Positions 10,691 through 22,549 of a stretch of 64,000 nt of DNA are shown here, in pieces (positions within the stretch are counted from its first letter, which is position 1; each line of letters starts with the position of its first letter). The DNA comes from Phaeoceros laevis. Its lineage: Eukaryota; Anthocerotophyta; Anthocerotopsida; Notothyladales. The stretch spans positions 45,262-109,261 of the forward strand of contig JBNGIQ010008842.1 of assembly GCA_049999765.1 (NCBI GenBank), written 5' to 3'. The notes under the pieces are model-generated. The model had not been told where the DNA came from. It saw only the letters and a list, made by a program, of their open reading frames with translations, and did not search any database. Made by a program: the position numbers and the translations under genes.

Positions 10691-11668
10691 ATGCACTTCA
10701 GAACCATGACGGTGATAAAGGCGGCACCGGAGAGGCTGTTCCTGGCTGTGAATTCTGCTTCTCAGGGTCGGTCTCAAGAATCGGCACATTGGATCTCGTC
10801 TGCAAGTAGGCTACGCTGCATTCCCAATGGCATTTGCCTGCCTTGTCTGCAGCTTAGCATCATCAGGCTCAACAAGTTTCAGGCTCGTTGCCAGCACACT
10901 GCTATCAGGGCGTTTCCTTCTCCACCTCTTGCCTCGCGCAGGCAGTTTTTGCAGTCTGGTTTGTTAGCCGCAACAGGGTCCCGGATTTTGGACTGGGCAG
11001 CATTGCCTGCCGTTGCGACTCCCATTCCCGGGTACAAGCAGTACGTGGATAGATTTGATGGCTATTCCTTTAGCGTTCCTCAAGGCTGGATGCAGGTGAG
11101 GGGAGTAGGGGCGGACGTATTTTTTAGGGCTCCCACAAACCTTGATGAAAATGTCATTGTAGATGTGAGTTCTCCTTCTTCTTCAAGGTACAAGAGAGTG
11201 GAGGATCTTGGAACACCAGACGAGGCCGCCAACAAGGTGGTGCAGCAGTACCTCGCGGAGTTTATGTCCACGAGATTAGGAGTGAGGCGGGAGTCCAACA
11301 TAGTTGCTGTCAACTCCAGAACCGCAGAGGATGGCAAGTTGTACTACGAAGTTGAGGTGAGCATCCTTGTCTCACCGTGTCCAGTCTCAATTGCGCAGGT
11401 TTGATCCTTTCCAGACAGTTCTCACACTCGTTGAGCTCGTCAGGTGAACGTGAAGTCCTATGCAAACAACAACCAATTGGCAGTCATGCCAGAAGACCGA
11501 ATAGTGCAGTTGGAATGGAGCCGGCGTTACTTGTCTGTGCTCGGGGTGGAGAACAACAGATTGTACCAGCTTCGTCTTCAGACTCCTGAAAAGGTACTCG
11601 CACAAGAAGAGCGCGATCTCAGGCAAATTATGAATTCATTTCGCGTGGTCAAAATAGATGCTGCTTAG
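10691..11668 (+). CDS. PPD4: PsbP-domain protein of the thylakoid lumen (PPD4-like)
   Basis: Two exons, 10691-11356 and 11444-11668 (intron 87 bp), give 296 aa. PsbP-domain proteins are lumenal photosystem accessory proteins. The N-terminal about 75 residues look like a plastid transit peptide. A twin-arginine lumen signal follows (ASRRQFLQSGLLAATGS, about residues 76-92), ending before the mature start. The PsbP domain (about 120-290) includes YSFSVPQGW, DENVIVDVSSPSSSRY, STRLGVRR, DGKLYYEVE|VNVKSYANNN, LEWSRRYLSVLGVEN and RLYQLRLQTPEK, which fits the PPD4 (29.8-kDa lumen protein) branch as I remember it. ATG 10691 is the first in frame; ATG 10706 is an alternative that loses five residues. 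The PPD4 assignment within the PPD family is less sure than the domain. Confidence 0.85.
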
Positions 11669-13714
11669 AAATGAAACATCGCTAGGAACACTTAGATGAA
11701 GCTGAACCGTGCTTGAGACTTCGAAGCTTGTAAAGTTCCTACTCTGGACACTCGATGCAGCCATGCCCCATCTTGGCAGTCCAAGGTCTTTGCCAGTTGC
11801 ACAAGCTTATTATAATCTCATCTCAAGCCGGTATTTACCGAGACAACAATGGGCGCATATACTCTTGGAGCATACTACTACTAGGGGCATATCAGAACTT
11901 CAGGGGCCAAACATCCTGATTGTCCGAAGTATCAAGACTTCCGGACGTCTGCTAGACTACAAGTATAGTTAGTGCAAAGCCTAAGGCAATGCAACCCCCG
12001 AGGGTCAAGAACGGCCGAGCGCCAGGTTGGGTGCAAGCCTGTTTCCCCTAGCCGGTCGCCCTTGACGGTGTGCACGTAATTCCTTGCCGAGTCCCTAACC
12101 TTCAACCTTTAAGGGACTAGCGTTTCGAAACGCTTGAAATTCCAGTTGAAATAGCGCTTCTTTTGAGAAGTAGTCCTGGTTCCATGTTGCCCGGCCCGCT
12201 AAACCCATCCCCACCCCGAGCCACCACGCCCCACCACGTGGTCGCCATACCTCACCCGGATTTCCGGTAGGGCGTGGGGTCCGAGGCCGCGGGCTGGCCA
12301 GGCGACCAGGCTATACTGCCTGGCCGTCCGGGCCACACCCGGGCCTATCCAATCACTTACCCAAAGCGAATGATGGCTGTCAGAGCTCTGTAATCCGGGT
12401 AATCCGGGTTGCCCAGCATTTCCAAGCCGGAGGGCTTTCAGCCCAGTTTATTATTGGGATCACGCCATTTTGGAGGGATCAGCATGGTATCTGAGTAAGA
12501 CAAGTGTGCTGGAAGTAGTGGGCTTTTTTTTTTTTAATCTCCATCTACAAAACACGTGATTGAAACATGTCCGTGGACTGAAGAATGCTCACTAGTAACC
12601 AGGGTTCCTGCGCAGCTATCTGACCAGGGAGAGACAATGCCGTCTGACCAAAGAAACTATGAGAAGCCAAAGAAACTATGAGAAGCCAAAGAACCTATGA
12701 GAAGCCCGCCTCTACCGGGCTGAGCTAATAGGAAGTAACCAACAATGCACCGAGTAAATCTCAAGGGAGAATAGAGCAGATCAAGTGAATCTCAAGGGAG
12801 AATAGAGCAGATCAAGTGAAGGCACTGCCAACGCAAAAACACAAATGCAGCGGGTCCTTCCGGTGACAACCAGGCCAGAGGATTTCAGCAGGAAATACGG
12901 TCAGGCCCTGCGATAGGGACGAAACCACAAGTTACAGGGGCAATGGCCGTAGGCTGCTTCCAATCCAATGCGGCAGGACCTCAAGAACTCGGGCAATGGC
13001 CTCAGCAGGCTCTCGCCAACCTCCAATAGGCCTCTCACGATCCTCACTCAGATACAAGGGGCAGGTGCTCCAGGCAAGGAAATCACCGCCAGATCACCGC
13101 CAGAGAACAGAATGCCTGGCTTGGCTATTTGAAGCCCAGCCCAGGACTGATGAAACCCTAGCCTACTCCAATACTGCAGCGCCGCAAGCCCGGCATAGCA
13201 GAAAGGATCAACCTACAGCTGGCTTCCCGCTCAGAGCGATTCTTCTAGATAGGCTACTTGCTCAAGGCAAAAATTTAACAACTAATACGGTAATGCCGAT
13301 TTTTGCCTTGCCAGGACCAACAGTTTCTGGCCTGTTGGTCCTTCAAGTTAACCCCAACCTTGAGAACAGGTAACACACTAAATTTACCTTAGGTCCTAAA
13401 AGTTTAACTTCCCTCGATTCACCGGCTCGTTCTGGAATCACCCGCCTCTTTGCACATAGCAGGTCGCATGACTACCGGCTACTGACTGCACGAGTTCAGG
13501 TTTCTATGCATTCTACAGTGGAACGGGCAAAACTTTTCATACATTCTCACTCTTTAGGAGACGTGCTTATGAATTTTGCGAAAATCTACACACTGAAAGA
13601 GTGAGGCTCAATCCCAACATTGCCTACGCGGGACGCATCCCCCACAATCCATAAGCTTTGCGCATCTCACGGATGTGATGGAATTCTAGGATAACTTTGT
13701 TGCACAGCAGTAAA
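11669..13714. other. intergenic region between PsbP-like gene and phosphorylase
   Basis: About 2 kb with no supported gene. The stretch at about 12180-12320 is very GC-rich. An 18-bp unit (ccaaagaaactatgagaag) occurs about three times at 12649-12705. A 33-bp unit (aatctcaagggagaatagagcagatcaagtg) occurs twice at 12756-12820. The 125-codon frame at 12996-13373 shows no recognisable domain. Confidence 0.5.
12649..12820. repeat. two small tandem repeats
   Basis: Three near-identical copies of an 18-bp unit lie at 12649-12705, followed after a spacer by two copies of a 33-bp unit containing ctcaagggagaatagagcag. Confidence 0.85.
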
Positions 13715-16700
13715 TCAAGGAACTGGGCATTCTTTGATTTGCCAGATTTCAGTTGCGTACTGAGAAATTGTACGGTCGCTGCTGAATTTGCCAGATCCTG
13801 CAGTGCTCAGGATCGACATTTTAGTCCACCGTGCCTGGTCCCTGCACAATCAAAACCGCTAATTAAACCCCAATAACGTACGGTAAGAGAATTCGACCTT
13901 TCCAACCAGAAGTCATGAACAGCATTGACTTACTTATAAGCTTCATCAACCGCTGCTTTCGCTTCCAGATAATGTGGGAAGTCTACACCAACAAGAAAGT
14001 AATCTCCACGACCATAGCCGCTGTTGCCCTCCAATGATTCCAAAAGTGGCCCATAATCAAAATCACCAAACACACCACTGCGGATGAAGTCTTTTGCCTC
14101 CTCGAAACGTGGATCCGGGACGAACTGCTCACAGACATGTCGGCCATCATCAAGAGTGAGAAGAGTCAACAGAATCTCTACTTGAAATTTACCAGATTAA
14201 ACCTCCAAACAATTTCCTTCAAGGCACAACTTACCTTGCCTGCCTCCCTCTCCTTGCGCAACCTTGGTACATCACTTGCTCTGGCGCCAAACAAGAAAAA
14301 GTTTTCCTCTCCAATTTCTTCTCTGATTTCCACATTTGCCCCGTCCAGGGTGCCAATAATCAAGCAACCATTCAAGGCAAACTTCATGTTGCTCGTCCCA
14401 CTCGCTTCCATCCCTGCTGTGCTAATGTGCTGCGACAATTCGCTAGCAGGAATTGCAAGTTCTGCAACAGTGACATTGTAATTCGGAATGAAAACCACCT
14501 GCGAGTCCCGCAAGACAACATCAGTAAACAACAAAACATGAATGACAAGGCGCTATACATGTCGCATGTGACAACATACAACGGCCCACAACATTCATCG
14601 TACTCTAGGTGGATGAGGCCAGTACCGTCAAAAGATGGGAAACGTCAGGGTCACTGTTGACAACAGACCCAACATCTGTGACAAGCTTCACAATCCTTTT
14701 AGCTTGTGCATAAGTAGCAAACGCCTTTCCACCCAGCAATACTGTTCTTGGTACAACCTTCTTCCTCTCCTCTACAGTCATCTCCTGTAGGACCAAACAA
14801 AGTTACTAACCACATCAGCCTGGACAACAGTCAACTGCTTCATTCTGAAGGAGACACAAAATGGTACCACTGCTTCACCTTGATTTTCTTGTATCTGTAA
14901 ATGACTCCGAGGATATTCAAGAGCTGCCGTTTGTACTCATGGATACGCTTGATTTGGATATCAAACATAGTGCGGGTGTCTACTTTAACTCCAGTCTTGC
15001 TTTCTAAATACTCCGCAAAACGAAGCTTGTTGGCTGCTTTTGCAGCAGCCCACTCACTCTGCAGTTGCTTGTCATCTGCAAACTATCCAGAGATCGAGAT
15101 AGCATATCAGCAACAATGTCCCCTGCTGGCCCACATTTTTGTTCAGACTCCAACAAATTATACTGAGCAGATACCTACCTCGCGTAGTCCTCGGAGCAGA
15201 TCGAGATTTGTCACCCACTTGTCTGTCCTCAACCACTTGGTTATAATGGCACTCAATTCTGGACTGCAAAATCTGAGCCAGCGCCTAGGTGTCACACCAT
15301 TCGTTTTATTCTGGAACTTGGTAGGCCATAACGAGCAGAAATCTGAAAATAGTTCATTCTTCAGGATATCACTGTGTAGCTCAGCCACGCCATTCACCTG
15401 GTAACACGAATACCACATTGTCCTAAGTGGAGAAACTCCAACGAAAGGCAGTGGCACCATCTTCAAAATTCAAATTCCTTCGAACACCCAGCCTGACTAC
15501 ACTAATACAGACCTTGTGTGCAGATACAACACAGAGATGTGCCATGCGAACGACTGGCTTGGATGGATTAGAGTTATCCAGAGGAGTCAGATCAGCAAGC
15601 TTTCCCTCCAAGTCCGGGCGATTGGCCTGAATCAGGACTCGGAACTGCAGAAAACGAAACCAGGTGTAGAAGTCAGGGCTGGTAAAGATCACTCTCAATA
15701 TACGTGGTAACCACCAGAAGGAAAAATACGAGGAAACAATGTACTTGGTGCCATTTAAAAGCTTACCTGCCTATCAATCTCAGTAATAATTTCCAGATGG
15801 CGAGGGAGGAGCTTGGCAATCACTGACTGTGGCCATTTCTCAAGTGCTTCCGGCAAAACTGTGTGATTTGTATACGCTACGGTGCTGCATAATCCAAAAG
15901 ATTGAACGAGGACAATGTTAGCACGATCTCTGATACATAACCTCGCCTTCACAAAATTGTAACAGCCCCAGAAACCGAAGTTCTTAAGAAGAGGCTGAAC
16001 GGGACATCCAATTAACCATGCAGCCGTTAGCCATGCAGCCCCGAAGTTACACTACAGAAAAAACATGCAGCCCAGGTAGGTGACCACCTGCTGGTGACTG
16101 CCCAGGCTTCATCCCAGCCCAGTCCTTCCTCATCCATCAGCAGACGCATAAGTTCAGGAATTGCCAGGGTTGGGTGTGTGTCGTTCATTTGTACTGCAAC
16201 CTTGCCTGAAAAGTCGGCCCAGACAATGGGCGCACCCTTGGATCTTCTTTCCTTGAATCGAGTAATAATGTCCTGCACATGTGAACTTGCATTGAGCAAC
16301 AACACAGCAACCTTGAGACTCCATTGTAGGGGACGGGAGCCACTAACCTGCAAGGAAGCGCTACACAGAAGATACTGTTGTTTCAGCCGGAGGAGCTTTC
16401 CCTCCTCTGTACCATCGCCTGGATACAGAACAGCACAGATCTGTATATCCTTGCCACGTCAGTGCCGCAATGCTACCACAATATAGAAGAACTTTTCCCG
16501 TCACAAAAAAGCATGAGCAGGTACCTGCTGTGCTTTGGAGTGGAGAATGGCAGCCTTTTCATGCTCTCCAGCGTTGAAAGCAAAAAGATCAAAGTCTCGA
16601 GGAGGGGCTCGTGCTTCCCAGATTCGCAGACTGATAGTGTTCTTTGTCTTGTAACCAGGGATTGGAATGTCATAAGCCAGTGCTTGCATTTCTTCACCTC

Positions 16701-18181
16701 CGACCCACTTGCGGCTACACAATAATTTGGCAGCAGAAGGAATGATGTGAGTCCACAAGGTTCATGCTTCACCTAAATTCAGTACTTGCATCAGAAAACG
16801 ATGAGACTTGAGCTACGAGCTACTGGAACGAACATCAAAGCCATATTGATTTACACAGCAGGAGAGCTATTGCTAAAACAGTCAAGGAAAACACTGACTT
16901 CAGGTTTTAATTATGGCATTCTGTGATGACAACTCACATGCCTCCACTTCCAGTTCAAACAAGATACTAACTGGGTGGTCATGAAGCGGCCAAGAACTAG
17001 ACTTACGAGCCATCTGGTCCTGCTTGAACTTCGCCAAAGAAGCGAATGTTGTAGACAATGTCGTGCCTCACAATCTCCCATGGACTGAATTTCTGGAAGG
17101 GGTGAGGAAAATTACTGAGACAGAGTGCAATAACAGACTGAATGGGCCGTGCAACAGAAGGATGGGAGACCAGAAAGTTCGTAAGTATCAGCCAGCCAGA
17201 TATATTTTAAGAACTGCGTAAGAAACAAACAGCAAAACCGAGAAGTGGGAGTAGGAACCTCAAGCCAATCTTCAGCAGCTTCCTCCTGCCCGTTTTTGGT
17301 AATGCGCTGAGAAAAAAGACCGTACTTGTACCGCAGTCCATATCCCCATGCCGGCAAATTGAGAGTAGCCATGGAATCTAAGAAGCACGATGCGAGCCTT
17401 CCCAAGCCTCCATTTCCTAGAGCTGCATCCCGTTCCTACCAACATATTGTCGGGTAAAATGTGTCAGAAACCGAAACTCATTGCAGGATGTATACAATAC
17501 AATGAACCACACAAATGGGTACAAAAACGGGGACTAACCTGTTCGGCTATGTTCTCAAGGTCATATCCGAGCTTGTTCAGAGCTGCTGCATAAGAATCGG
17601 TAAGACCTAGGTTGCCGACTGCATTTGTCAGTGCTCTACCCTGCAGGTACTCCATAGACAAGTAATAAGTTTGCTTCGGATCCGCGCGATGGAAGTGCTC
17701 GTACGTCTCATTCCACCTCTGCCACAAAAAACAGAACATGTTAAAATGACGCTGGGTACTTTGATGTAGCCCTGCTCAACTCCCCCAACCTTCTCACAGA
17801 GGAGCAGAGAAGTGATGCAACGAAGACGACGCGAACACCGGCCTCAGGGCAACTAGCCAAACTCACATGGATCAAGCTATCACGGACGCTTTCCGCTGTT
17901 GCGTAGAAAGCTTGTTCCGGCTCAAACTTGTAGGACGAAAAATGTGGAGAGTACTGCGCATGGTACTTGATGTTGGCCGCAATTCCGAAAGCACTCTCGG
18001 GCGTGGGATGTGCGATCGGGGGTACAGCTTGCAGGGGCGTTGATTTCTCCTTCCCTGCCAAAACGACATTCTCCTTGGTGGAGGTATGCCCATTCGCAAC
18101 TGAGGGCTCTGCCGTCGGGGCCATTTCTTCTGCTGCCCTTCGCTTCACAGTGGCCAAAGCAACTAGGCTAGAGCCTGGCAT
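13715..18181 (-). CDS. PHS2: cytosolic alpha-glucan phosphorylase
   Basis: Fifteen exons on the minus strand: 18181-17867, 17718-17539, 17435-17259, 17092-17007, 16714-16525, 16440-16348, 16272-16088, 15884-15767, 15644-15513, 15397-15179, 15082-14879, 14784-14626, 14498-14235, 14124-13934, 13841-13715. All junctions stay in frame and give 879 aa. The enzyme phosphorolyses alpha-1,4-glucans to glucose-1-phosphate and in plants works on cytosolic heteroglycans from starch breakdown. The pyridoxal-phosphate signature [14 protein letters not shown] (its Lys binds PLP), [49 protein letters not shown] and [14 protein letters not shown] are present. It lacks the long mid-protein insertion of seed-plant plastidial isoforms and ends CPVP like cytosolic ones. 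Only about 65 residues precede the conserved start, with no clear transit peptide. A 5' UTR intron (about 18809-18195) is inferred from a CCGG|GTGAGT donor. Confidence 0.95.
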
Positions 18182-18960
18182 TCAGAGGAACAGACTACCG
18201 ATCAGAAGAGAAGCTCAAATGAATGAATGCAAGCCCTAAGCAAGTAATCGCCTTCCCGTATGGCAAGCAAAGCGCAATTGACTCGAACACGCAACAAGCC
18301 AAATGTTCGTCATCACAGGAGAGAAAAGCACTGTCTCTGCTGGACTCAGCAGGCCAAATTCAGCAACCCTCCAGAAGACAGCCAGCAGCTAGATAGCAGC
18401 CCGGTGGACAATTAGCGGGAGATTCTCAGGAGCAGACTTGACGAACTGGAACGAAATGCGGGCAAATTCATTCAGAGCAACAGAAATGCAGCATAGCAAT
18501 TTGTACATTTGCAAGTCTGCAGTCAGCTGAAATCCAGCTCGGATCCAGGAATTGGTTTTCATGACTTGCCAAGCCGCTCATGACAATCAAGCCAGGAAAA
18601 AAACTTGCGGACCGCCCTGCCGATCGACAAACCGGCCGACCGACTAGCTGATGGCAACGAGATGGGAAGAATCAAGGTGCCAAGCACATCGCGAGCACAT
18701 CGCGCAGACGGAGCACGAGGTAGCAGGAAGCAGGCGGGCGGTCCGACCTTGGTGTGGAGCGAAGTTGTGGCAGGCACGCCCGAGGCGAACTGGGGAGAGC
18801 CGGACTCACCCCGGTGGCGAGGAACGGTGCATGACGGGCGAGAAGGGCGAGGGGGGCAGCTCTGGGAGGGCGATGCGGGCAGAGGAGAGACAAAAGAGGC
18901 AGGCAGAGGCAATTTCAATCTGGAGCAGAGGGAGCGAGCACAAGAGTGCAAAAGATCGCG
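18182..18960 (-). promoter_or_regulatory. probable 5' UTR and leader intron of the phosphorylase gene
   Basis: On the minus strand a good donor (GGG|GTGAGT, at 18809) and an acceptor (GGTAG at 18198-18195, 14 bases before the ATG) could bracket a non-coding first intron of about 615 bp. The overlapping plus-strand frames (18605-19186, 18651-19019) have Arg/Gly-rich composition typical of antisense leader DNA and are not called as genes. Confidence 0.4.
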
Positions 18961-20450
18961 GAAAGATGGTGCACCAAAAGGAAAATCTGTCGCCCTGCGA
19001 AGAAATATCTGTCGTGTAGCCCCTGTGGCAACTTACCTCGGTATGGTTAGAATATGGGAACAAGTGTGGTGGCATCGTGCAGGGCAATGCATGAGCAGGC
19101 ACCAGAAACATACAAAAGAGGCACCTCTTCTTTACGGGGGTCTGAGCCCCACGTGTAGGGCCCGGGTATCGCATTGCTCCTGGTAATACAGTGTGATCCC
19201 AATGCTGGCGCAGGTGCCTGCCGACACATGGACTTATCTGGGCCTCAAAACTCCTTGCTTTTGGCTCTTGCTTGAACGCTTGAACCTAATATTCCCAGAA
19301 CCATTCCATTGTACATTCCATTGTATTATTGCAGAGACTGTAGTCTAGTTGCTCTCCCAATTTGAATTCCGTTGAACCAGCGATTCACTCACAAAAATTT
19401 GCTGCAACGCCCACACAGGCATCTTGTGCATGAGCGATCGCATGTGGGACCCTAACCCCCAAAAAGTGATTCAGGCCGGTAGTGTGCAGGGCAATCATCA
19501 CTCAGCCGGACAGAGCCAGACGGTGGTCTCGCTGCGCACACAACGCCACACATGTAGCCCTTTATGGTGTAAAAGTTCCCTGGGGCCATGTTGCCAAAAG
19601 GCCACAATATGGGTCGGTGCTAAGTCCCCTTCACATAATGGTGATGCTCCATGGTTCATGGCATTCATGCTACGCAAGGGAGTTTGTATGAAATAGAAAT
19701 TCGAGGGGCAATCTTGTGATGTGCCACCTACTCTTGCCATCCACTTCCAACCTAGAAAGGACAAGAGCCAAAAAGTTGGCAGGGCTATGCCCCTTGTTTT
19801 ATGGTGAAGAATAAGCCAAAGGGAAAGTATGCTACAAGTACTACATGATAAATAGATTTTATTGAATGATGAGAAGTAACAATAAAATAAAACGGCCCTC
19901 TAGCTTAGGTAACAACACCTCCACTAATCTAAAGACGCTATGTCGAGTCAAATGCCTATGAAAGTATAGAGGTTGTTACCATGGACAGCGGACAGTGGGG
20001 CAGCAGCCATCGGATAGTGGGCCAGCAGCCCCGGCGCATAGACTCTGTTCTGAGATCCCATCGAAAATTAAGGATAACTATAAAAGACGCACATTAAAAT
20101 AAGGGCGAACGGGGTCCTCACGTTGCCCGTTCTATGTAAATCGCACCGGCCGGCCGATCGGCAACCACTACGAGTAAGCGTGACAGTCAGTGCTTCGTGC
20201 CTAACAACCCATTTTCCTACCTCCACTTCTGGGTGTAGGCTCCAGGCTGGATCCAGCCTTCATCCCTGCCGCGGAGCCTCCATACAGGTCGAGCCTCCAT
20301 GCCGGGTGGAGGAACCCTTGTTCCGTTTGAAAAGGGCCATAATTGAGCTAGAACCAACCGTAATCTAACATAGTGCCATTACCCTCACTTTTCCATCACA
20401 TAGTGCTATCACGTGGTCGAGGATGCTTTGCCTTCCGTTATGCTTTTCAT

Positions 20451-21020
20451 ACTCTTATTTAGTTTATTGAGAACACTACTAAGCAAGAGCGTTAGCCGGC
20501 GCCTTGGAGAAATATGTTTATTGTCAAACCTCATGCATCAATTGCATTCGAAATCTAATGGTAGTATTTTTATTTTAATCCGGCAAGCTATGCAAAGTTA
20601 TGCTTAAAATTTTTACTCTTATTCGATTCATTGAGAGCACTACTAAGCAAGGCCGGTAATTGGTGCCCAAGAGAAATGCGTTTGTTGTCAAACCTCATTA
20701 CACTAATTGATGCAAGATTGCATTCGGAATCTAAAGGTGGTATTTTTATTTAATCCGGCAAGTTCTGTAAAGGTTATGCTTTTTTTACTCTTATTCGATT
20801 TATTGAGAGCACTATTAAGCAAGGCCGGTAACCAGCGCCTGGGAGAAATGTGTTTGTTATCAAACTTCATTAGATTTGTTGATGCAGAATTGCATTGGGA
20901 ATATAATGGTGGTATTTTTATTTTAATCCGACAGGCTTTTCTTACATTTTTTTGGTTATTAAGAGGATTACTAAAAGCAAGGCCAGTAACTGGCGCCTAC
21001 AAAAAATATTTGTTTTAGTA
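20451..21020. repeat. degenerate satellite-like array, about 164-172 bp units
   Basis: Three to four diverged direct copies start near 20451, 20615, 20787 and about 20950. Each has actcttattyg-like sequence and then ttgagarcactactaagcaagg, followed by a caaacytcat, gcattcggaatctaa and tttttatttaatccg(g/a)ca series. The fourth copy is truncated. The spacing is close to a nucleosome repeat. Confidence 0.75.
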
Positions 21021-21171
21021 CCTTATTTGGTTATTTAAGAGCATTAGTAAACATGATATGTAACTTGTGCATTTGTTGCTTGCCATGAATTCTCTATCGC
21101 TGCCATAGAGACTCCACACCCGGCTAAAGCTCCGACAAGCTAGTTAGCAAGGGAGCAGTTGTCGCGTCGGG

Positions 21172-21250
21172 TACCGGCCTACAGAGCCTCCACCACCGAT
21201 CCTCCACCGCCGATCCTCCAACCGCGGATCCTCCACCCGCGGAGCCTCCC
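21172..21250. repeat. CCTCCACC minisatellite
   Basis: About five imperfect units of 14-16 bp (cctccaccgccgat, cctccaaccgcggat and variants). A related pair of motifs (gagcctccatacaggtc, gagcctccatgccggg) lies at about 20275-20310. Confidence 0.7.
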
Positions 21251-21751
21251 TCACTTGCTACCGCCTTCCTCAAAGTTCGCTAATTTGCTGAAGTCGCACT
21301 GGGTGAACACACAACTTTGTTGTGTCTCCTTGATGCCAGCCTCCGATTCTTCTTCTCATGCCGACGATAAATCCTCCTCCTTTGACCCTCCTCTCAACGT
21401 AGGGATAATGGCTTTCTTTCCTCCAGTTGGGGCTTCACTTTGCGATCGTTTTCTCGCAAGGGCACCGTCTTCGAGACTTCGAGAAAACCTCAGCTAGTGG
21501 GGAGGAGGCGACGCGCGAAGAAGGAAAAGCGAAGGGCGATTGCGCATATATCCAGACAATGTAATATCCACAAAGTTAAATGAAGGGAACGTTTTTGTGA
21601 ACGGAAAGTTAACTTGGTCTGTCATGGAACGTCCCCTTGTTAATGCTCTTTACTTTTGTCCTTCCCGATCAGATGCTTGTAATATGACATCCCGGCTGTT
21701 ACGCCGGTACTGCCGGCCGCACATGCGGATCTCGCAAAAATCGGTGAAAAT

Positions 21752-21862
21752 TGTCATTACGAGTCGCCATTAGACACATTATATTATGTCTTCATTACGA
21801 ATCGCCTTTAAACGATACATTATGTCTTCATTACAAATCGCCCTTAAACGATAATATAACGC
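21752..21862. repeat. 36-bp tandem repeat, three units
   Basis: Three consecutive units beginning attacgagtcgccatta, attacgaatcgccttta and attacaaatcgccctta, each followed by a tatgtcttc-type tail. They diverge by a few bases. Confidence 0.75.
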
Positions 21863-22549
21863 CTTTCATTGCCAAATGGTAATGGTAAAGGGTTAAAGTC
21901 CACTTACATCCATAGCAATTGGTGGCAAAATGCAAAATGCTCTCAGTCTATACACACTATACAGGGCGAATTGCAAATTAATTGACTTGTTTAGAGTTAC
22001 TACGAAGTTGGAATCAGCTAATCGTTATCTACTTCCAAAACTCATTCGAGAAGTCTTATTTTTTGTCCCTAAATGATATGCACGATAAATAAACCTCCCT
22101 CCCTCGAGTAGCCGGGTGAGAGGGTCATTTGGCCAAACAGACATTCCTTTCCGAACGTTTCTAACACAATAGGGACCCGAGGCCCTTGAAAGTGGGACGC
22201 CTACCGCTGTAGGCTTACATCTCAGTTAGTGAATTAGTGGTGCTGCTGCTCAGTTACGAGCCTACGAGACACACGCTCATAATACTTCGTTTTCACCCCG
22301 TCATAAACTAGAAAAAAATTGCTTCTTTCATCCTCCGTACCAAACCAAAATGTTCAAGGTACCTCTCGTAAGCATTGACGCTGCACATCTTACTGCCTAA
22401 CCAGACAACCAGAAAAACGCAGTCCGCGGTGCCATGACAATAATACAGATGACACCCCGCATAGAGTGTTACAACGATATTCATGCTTAACCGCAGGACG
22501 ACTATGATCACAAAGCTACCTTCGTGCAGAAAACTCCAGAAGGAAACCG

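Larger units (their letters stand above)
19187..22300. other. gene-free repeat-rich region
   Basis: About 3 kb without a supported gene. It holds a degenerate satellite (20451-21020), a CCTCCACC-type minisatellite (21172-21250) and a short AT-rich tandem array (21752-21862), described separately. The remaining open frames (19424-19696, 21159-21497, 21540-21773) show no known motif and low-complexity composition. Confidence 0.5.

Noticed and set aside
12478-12500. catggtatctgagtaag, similar to a retrotransposon primer-binding site
   Set aside because: It differs from the usual tggtatcagagc at key bases, and no flanking LTR pair or gag/pol frame is present.
18605-19186. 193-codon plus-strand frame
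   Set aside because: Arg/Gly-rich, no domain, and antisense to the probable phosphorylase leader.
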